Below are positions 60,310 to 64,000 of a stretch of DNA of 64,000 bases, in pieces. The translations under genes were made by a program, and so were the position numbers. Source of the DNA: Amycolatopsis acidicola (lineage in GTDB: Bacteria > Actinomycetota > Actinomycetes > Mycobacteriales > Pseudonocardiaceae). How positions within the stretch are numbered: position 1 is the first letter of the stretch; each line of letters begins with the position of its first letter. Under the pieces are notes generated by a model. That model was not told where the DNA came from. It saw only the letters and a list, made by a program, of their open reading frames with translations, and ran no database searches. Where the stretch lies: the NCBI RefSeq assembly GCF_007713735.2, contig NZ_VMNW02000037.1, forward strand, positions 1 through 64,000, given 5' to 3'.

Positions 60310-61542
60310 CTAGAGGTCGGTGTCACCGGCCAGCAGACGCTGGGCGATGGTGCGGCGCTGGATCTCCGAAGTACCGTCGGGCACGCGCAGGGTGCGCGCG
60401 TGCCGCCACGCCTCCTCCAGCCGCAGCTCGTTGGTCAGCCCCATCGCGCCGTGCACCTGCATCGCCGAGTCGGTGACCCGGCCCAGCATCTCGGTGCACA
60501 TCGCCTTGACCATCGAGGTTTCCTTGACCGCCTTGGCCTTCTCCTCGACCAGCCAGGCGGTGCGGCCGACCATCGACTTCGCCGCGTAGATGTCCATCGC
60601 CATCTCCGCGAGCTTGACCTGGATCGCCTGGTGCTCCCCGATCACCGAGCCGAAGGTCTCGCGCTGCCTGGCGTACTCGACGGCCAGGCCGAGCGACCAG
60701 CGGGCCAGCCCGACGCACATGGCCGACATCGACAGCCTGCCCTTGCTGATCCCGAGCAGCGCCAGCGCCAGTCCTTTGTGGAGGGTGCCGATCACGTGGT
60801 CGTCCGGGACGCGCAGGTTCTCCATCGTGACGATCCCGATCTTCGAGCCGACGTGGCCGAGAATCGGGATCACGCTGGTGCAGTCGAACCCGTCGCTGGT
60901 GGTGTCGACGAAGAAGGCGGTGATCCCGCCGCGCCGGGCGGCGTTGGCCTCGGGATCGGTGACCGCGAACAGGATGCAGTAGTCGGCATAGGGCGCGTTG
61001 GTGATCCACTGCTTGGACCCGTTGATCACCCACTCGTCGCCGTCCTTCACCGCGCGGGAGCGGATGCGCTGCACGTCGGAACCGGCATCGGGCTCGGAAA
61101 GGCCGAAGCACAACGTCTTTTCGCCCGAAGCGAGACCGGGAGCGTAACGGTCGCGGATCTCCGGCCGGAGTTCGGTGAGGATCGGGGACAGCCCGTTGGT
61201 GAACACCGACGGGACCACGTTTTCGTGCACCAGCGTGCGATGCGGCCCGCACACCCGGTTGATCTCCTCCTGGATGTGCACGAGCGCGGTGGGGCCGAGC
61301 CCGCCGCCGCCGAGCGACTCGTCGCCGAACATCGTGTAGAACCCGGCCTCGGCGGAGGCCATCCGGACCTGCTTCTTGAGTTTCAGCACCTCGGGCACGA
61401 GCACGCCGTTTTCGTCGTGACTCCGGCGCTCGTCGGACAGCAGGTCCGCGTGCTCCCGTTCGAGCGGCTCGACGAACCGCTCGATGAAGGCGAGCACCCC
61501 CTCGGCGCTCTCCTTCGCTTCCGGCGCGACGGTGAAGTCCAT
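60310..61542 (-). CDS. Acyl-CoA dehydrogenase
   Basis: A 410-residue FAD enzyme of the classical fold. FGLSEPDAGSDVQRIRS and VINGSKQWITNAPYADY form the FAD-binding middle domain; the C-terminal RLEEAWRHARTLRVPDGTSE helix region is conserved. It oxidises an acyl-CoA at alpha-beta. It starts 3 bp after the TetR stop. The substrate is unknown; a link to the cyclase and LLM enzyme suggests ring degradation (inference). Confidence 0.9.
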   Translation of the reverse strand: MDFTVAPEAKESAEGVLAFIERFVEPLEREHADLLSDERRSHDENGVLVPEVLKLKKQVRMASAEAGFYTMFGDESLGGGGLGPTALVHIQEEINRVCGPHRTLVHENVVPSVFTNGLSPILTELRPEIRDRYAPGLASGEKTLCFGLSEPDAGSDVQRIRSRAVKDGDEWVINGSKQWITNAPYADYCILFAVTDPEANAARRGGITAFFVDTTSDGFDCTSVIPILGHVGSKIGIVTMENLRVPDDHVIGTLHKGLALALLGISKGRLSMSAMCVGLARWSLGLAVEYARQRETFGSVIGEHQAIQVKLAEMAMDIYAAKSMVGRTAWLVEEKAKAVKETSMVKAMCTEMLGRVTDSAMQVHGAMGLTNELRLEEAWRHARTLRVPDGTSEIQRRTIAQRLLAGDTDL

Positions 61543-61545
61543 GCG

Positions 61546-62226
61546 TTACGTCTTTCTGTTCCGTGGCTGGGGTTTGAGGTCGTTCGCGTGGGCCTTCTCC
61601 AGGTCCAGCGAGATCGCCCGCGCCCAGATGCCGGTGAGCGTCGCGACGACCTCTTCGATGTCGAGGTCCTCGCGCTCACCCAGGATGAGGTTGATGTAGG
61701 CGAAGTTGCTGATCATCGCGACGATCGCCTCGGCGGTCAGCTCGGCCGAAATGTCGGGGTCCGCGGCGCCCTGGCGCTGGAGCCGCTCGATCCCGCGCTG
61801 GATGCGGCTGCGGAACTCGCCGCGGATGCGCATCCGGTCGGCGCGCATGTGCTCGTCGAAAGTGGCGACCTGCTCGACGATGCGGCTGAACCGGCGGCCC
61901 TTCCACATCTCCGCGAAGTACGTCCGCAGGGTGTGCGCGAACCTGTCGGCGACCGTGCCCTCGAAGTCCTCCGGGACGGCAGTCAGCAGATAGCGCTCCC
62001 CCACGACGGAGTCGACCAGACTGTAGAAGATGTCCTCTTTGGTCTGGAAGTAGATGTAGAAGGTGCCGTGCGCGAGCCCGGCCTCGTCGCAGATGTCGGC
62101 CACCCTGGTGTCGAGGAAACCCTTGTCCTCGAACACCGTCCGTGCCGCGGCGAGGAACCGATCCCGGGTCTTGCGGCCCCGCGCGGTCCGCGGTTCCGCC
62201 GGCCCGTCCGCCTTACCGGTCGCCAT
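61546..62226 (-). CDS. TetR-family transcriptional regulator
   Basis: A 226-residue regulator with HTH TRVADICDEAGLAHGTFYIY and FQTKEDIFYSLV, followed by a ligand domain. It lies within the operon between the LLM and dehydrogenase genes, so it is probably autoregulated. The palindrome at 63449-63464 is its likely operator. The ATG at 62226 follows GGACGGACAG; the longer frame is a shadow. Confidence 0.88.
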   Translation of the reverse strand: MATGKADGPAEPRTARGRKTRDRFLAAARTVFEDKGFLDTRVADICDEAGLAHGTFYIYFQTKEDIFYSLVDSVVGERYLLTAVPEDFEGTVADRFAHTLRTYFAEMWKGRRFSRIVEQVATFDEHMRADRMRIRGEFRSRIQRGIERLQRQGAADPDISAELTAEAIVAMISNFAYINLILGEREDLDIEEVVATLTGIWARAISLDLEKAHANDLKPQPRNRKT

Positions 62227-62281
62227 CTGTCCGTCCCCAATCTTCGCCGACGCAGGTATCGCGACATCTTCCCACGCCCTC

Positions 62282-63334
62282 TCACAGCTGCGGGCGGACC
62301 TTCTCGGCGAACAGGGACATCGAGCGCAGCACCTGTTCCTGCGGCTGGCTGCCCGCGTCGAACCACGCGACGAGACCGCCGAGTCCGGTGTAGCTGTGGA
62401 AGGAGGCGAGCTCGTCGGCCACTTGATCGGCCGAACCGAGAATGAGGGTCTTGCGTTCGATGTACTCGTCGTAGCTGAGTTCTTCGATACCCAGCCCCAC
62501 TTTCGCCCGGTTGGTGAGCACCCCGACGTACCACATGTAGCCGTCGCGGTACTCCTCCTTCGCCGCCTCGGCACTGTCGGCGACGTGGATCGCCTTGAGC
62601 TGCGAGGCGCGGGCGATGTTCTCGTCGATCAGATCGAAGGAGTGCCCGGCTTCCCTCGCCTCCTCCCGGTACACGCCGACCAGCCGCTTGACGTCGTCCC
62701 GGGTGGGACGCTGGCCCAGCACGAAGGAAAACCCCCGGCGGGCGGCCAGCCGCAGCGACTCCTCGCTCTGCGAGACCATCACGAACACCGGCGGAGTGGG
62801 TTTCTGGAAGACCTCGGGGAACAGCTCGACCTCGGTGGCGACCTCGCCCTCGGCCGGCACCCGGTAATGCTTGCCCTGGTACGCCACCTTGCCGGTGCGC
62901 CAGGCCTGCATGACGATCTCGAAGACCTCTTCGTACCGCTCGTCCCGCTCGGCCTCGGGGATGCCGTAGGCCTGGAACTCCAGCCGGTCGTACGCCTTGC
63001 CGATGCCGAAGTTCAGCCGCCCGCCGGAAAGCTGGTCGACGTAGGCGTAGTCCTCGGCCAGCCGCAGCGGGTGGTGCATCGGCAGCCGGGAAACCCCGGA
63101 GCCGAGCCGGATCCGCTTCGTCGCGGACGCGGCGGCGGCCAGCAGCAGCTGGGCCGAGGCCATGATCCCGTAGCGGCGGCCGTTGTGCTCGGCCACCCAT
63201 GCCTCTTCGAAGCCGAGCACGTCGGCGTGCTTGATCTGCTCGATCGCCTTGCGCACGACCTCGTTGTGGGTGTTCCACGGCGGCACGTTGGACAGGCTGA
63301 AGATCCCGTAATGGGGTGTGGCGACATTGCTCAT
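62282..63334 (-). CDS. LLM-class flavin-dependent oxidoreductase
   Basis: A 350-residue luciferase-like TIM-barrel monooxygenase that uses reduced FMN supplied by a partner. GFEEAWVAEHNGRRYG and TKRIRLGSGVSRLPMHHPLR are typical of the class. First gene of the minus-strand operon. GGAGTGCC precedes the ATG. It could hydroxylate or cleave a ring ahead of the cyclase and dehydrogenase (inference). Confidence 0.88.
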   Translation of the reverse strand: MSNVATPHYGIFSLSNVPPWNTHNEVVRKAIEQIKHADVLGFEEAWVAEHNGRRYGIMASAQLLLAAAASATKRIRLGSGVSRLPMHHPLRLAEDYAYVDQLSGGRLNFGIGKAYDRLEFQAYGIPEAERDERYEEVFEIVMQAWRTGKVAYQGKHYRVPAEGEVATEVELFPEVFQKPTPPVFVMVSQSEESLRLAARRGFSFVLGQRPTRDDVKRLVGVYREEAREAGHSFDLIDENIARASQLKAIHVADSAEAAKEEYRDGYMWYVGVLTNRAKVGLGIEELSYDEYIERKTLILGSADQVADELASFHSYTGLGGLVAWFDAGSQPQEQVLRSMSLFAEKVRPQL

Positions 63335-63441
63335 GGCACTCCTTGGGAAGAGAAAACCCGTTGCGGGCGGCCGGAAACCGGCGACTCGGCCGGCCGGTGG
63401 CGGCGCGAACCCGTTGTGCGCACTGGGTGAAGACGCCCTTG

Positions 63442-63470
63442 ACTAAACATGACACGCGCGTCATTGTCAA
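63442..63470 (-). promoter_or_regulatory. Promoter of the LLM operon with embedded operator
   Basis: On the minus strand TTGACA (63470-63465) and TTTAGT (63447-63442) are separated by exactly 17 bp. The spacer is filled by the palindrome ATGACACGCGCGTCAT (63449-63464, one mismatch pair), so a bound TetR dimer would block RNA polymerase. On the plus strand TTGACT (63439) and CATTGT (63462) are also 17 bp apart and may form the opposing promoter. Confidence 0.65.
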
Positions 63471-63538
63471 CGGGCGGCGGGCACGCTCCCCCGCGCCGCC
63501 CGCCGACATCGTTGCCGTGAAGGGAGAACCGCGCGCCG

Positions 63539-64000
63539 ATGACCCGCGTCAGCACCGTGACCGGTGGAACCGACAGCGACCGGCTCGGACGTGTGCTCAT
63601 GCACGAGCACGTGTTCGTGCTCAACCACGAGTACGAGCTCAACTATCCGGAGGTGTGGGACGCCCGGCGCCGGACGGACGACGCCGTGGCCAAACTCGTC
63701 CGGCTCAAGGAAGCGGGCATCGACACGATCGTCGACCTGACCGTGCTCGGGCTCGGCCGCGACATCCGGCGGGTGCGGGCGGTGGCCGAGCGCTCCCCCG
63801 TGCAGATCATCGCCGCCACCGGCTTCTACACGTTCAGCGAGTTGCCGGGATATCTCCGGCTGCGCGGGCCCGGCCGGATGCTCGGCGGCGAGGAGCCGAT
63901 GACCGGCATGTTCGTCCGCGACATCGAGGAGGGCATCGCCGGCACCGGGATCAAGGCGGCGATCCTCAAATGCGCCACCGACGTCCCCGGCGTGACCCCG
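63539..64000 (+). CDS. Phosphotriesterase/lactonase family amidohydrolase (partial)
   Basis: The first 154 residues of a gene that continues past the window. GRVLMHEHVFVLNHEY carries the HxH zinc motif of the phosphotriesterase family (amidohydrolase superfamily), and TIVDLTVLGLGRDIRR and IIAATGFYTFSELP follow as in PTE-like lactonases. KAAILKCATD holds the bridging Lys expected near position 147. Divergent from the LLM operon with a shared promoter region. AAGGGAG lies upstream of the ATG. Confidence 0.85.
   Translation, partial: MTRVSTVTGGTDSDRLGRVLMHEHVFVLNHEYELNYPEVWDARRRTDDAVAKLVRLKEAGIDTIVDLTVLGLGRDIRRVRAVAERSPVQIIAATGFYTFSELPGYLRLRGPGRMLGGEEPMTGMFVRDIEEGIAGTGIKAAILKCATDVPGVTP

Noticed and set aside
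59287..62445. A 1052-residue open frame on the plus strand
   Set aside because: It lies antisense to the cyclase, dehydrogenase and TetR genes, has no domain motif, and is rich in Arg, His and Gly as expected from high-GC third-position bias.

Overview
The window is about 70% GC and densely packed. Start codons are often GTG or TTG, many genes overlap by 4 bp, and regulators are abundant (TetR, GntR/FCD, MarR, MerR and three two-component pairs). A SAM-IV type riboswitch and an IdeR/DmdR-type iron box are present. Together these point to a soil actinomycete chromosome, most likely Pseudonocardiaceae (Amycolatopsis-like). The genus is inference, because no rRNA or marker gene is in the window. 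No tRNA, rRNA, CRISPR array, insertion sequence or phage gene was seen.

Layout. 1-407: non-coding, with 21-bp phased repeats. 408-2602: an SDR and an M20 amidohydrolase. 2646-10469: a SAM-IV riboswitch followed by a PotABCD-like ABC importer and a HyuA/HyuB hydantoinase/oxoprolinase pair, met by a convergent DszC/SfnB-like flavoenzyme. 11911-16289: an acyl-CoA ligase, a saccharopine-dehydrogenase-like reductase and an SDR, with a divergent TetR. 16988-17217: a repeat element with inverted ends. 17215-22164: an FCD-GntR regulator facing a large molybdopterin oxidoreductase fused to its own NAD(P)H reductase and 2Fe-2S domain, plus an ornithine-cyclodeaminase-like gene. 22161-28424: SDR/TetR, a PepSY lipoprotein, a Na+/H+ antiporter, and an MFS exporter with its MarR. 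28430-31690: a two-component system with a GerMN-like protein and a VanY-like peptidase. 31848-36632: secreted proteins, MFS/MerR, and iron-linked genes.

36703-47574 is a catabolic island. One long minus-strand operon carries an SsuABC-type importer, a Pht5-like decarboxylase, an FAD monooxygenase, an SDR, an FAH-family hydrolase and a nucleotidyltransferase, and ends at a strong terminator. The divergent arm carries a GntR regulator, hydroxyquinol 1,2-dioxygenase and maleylacetate reductase. The likely logic is import of an aromatic acid, conversion to hydroxyquinol, ring cleavage to maleylacetate and reduction to 3-oxoadipate.

47598-48867 holds two head-to-head pseudogenes (a TetR without its DNA-binding domain and a TetX-like monooxygenase with several deletions). 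48894-50610: DUF3237 and two TetR genes. 50611-51097: non-coding, with roughly 85-bp imperfect repeats. 51098-55458: a flavin-based electron-transfer operon (ferric-reductase-like, FMN-binding and ApbE proteins) with its own two-component system. 55503-57848: a NarL-type two-component system with a DUF1453 protein. 57965-64000: a catabolic operon (MHS transporter, cyclase-family protein, acyl-CoA dehydrogenase, TetR, LLM flavoenzyme) divergent from a phosphotriesterase-family gene that runs off the window; the two arms share an operator placed between -35 and -10.

The most unusual items are the SAM-IV switch on a polyamine-type importer/hydantoinase operon, the 21-bp phased repeat family at gene 3' ends, the self-sufficient molybdoenzyme fusion, and a strongly recurring GTCCAC-x-GTGGAC-like motif.
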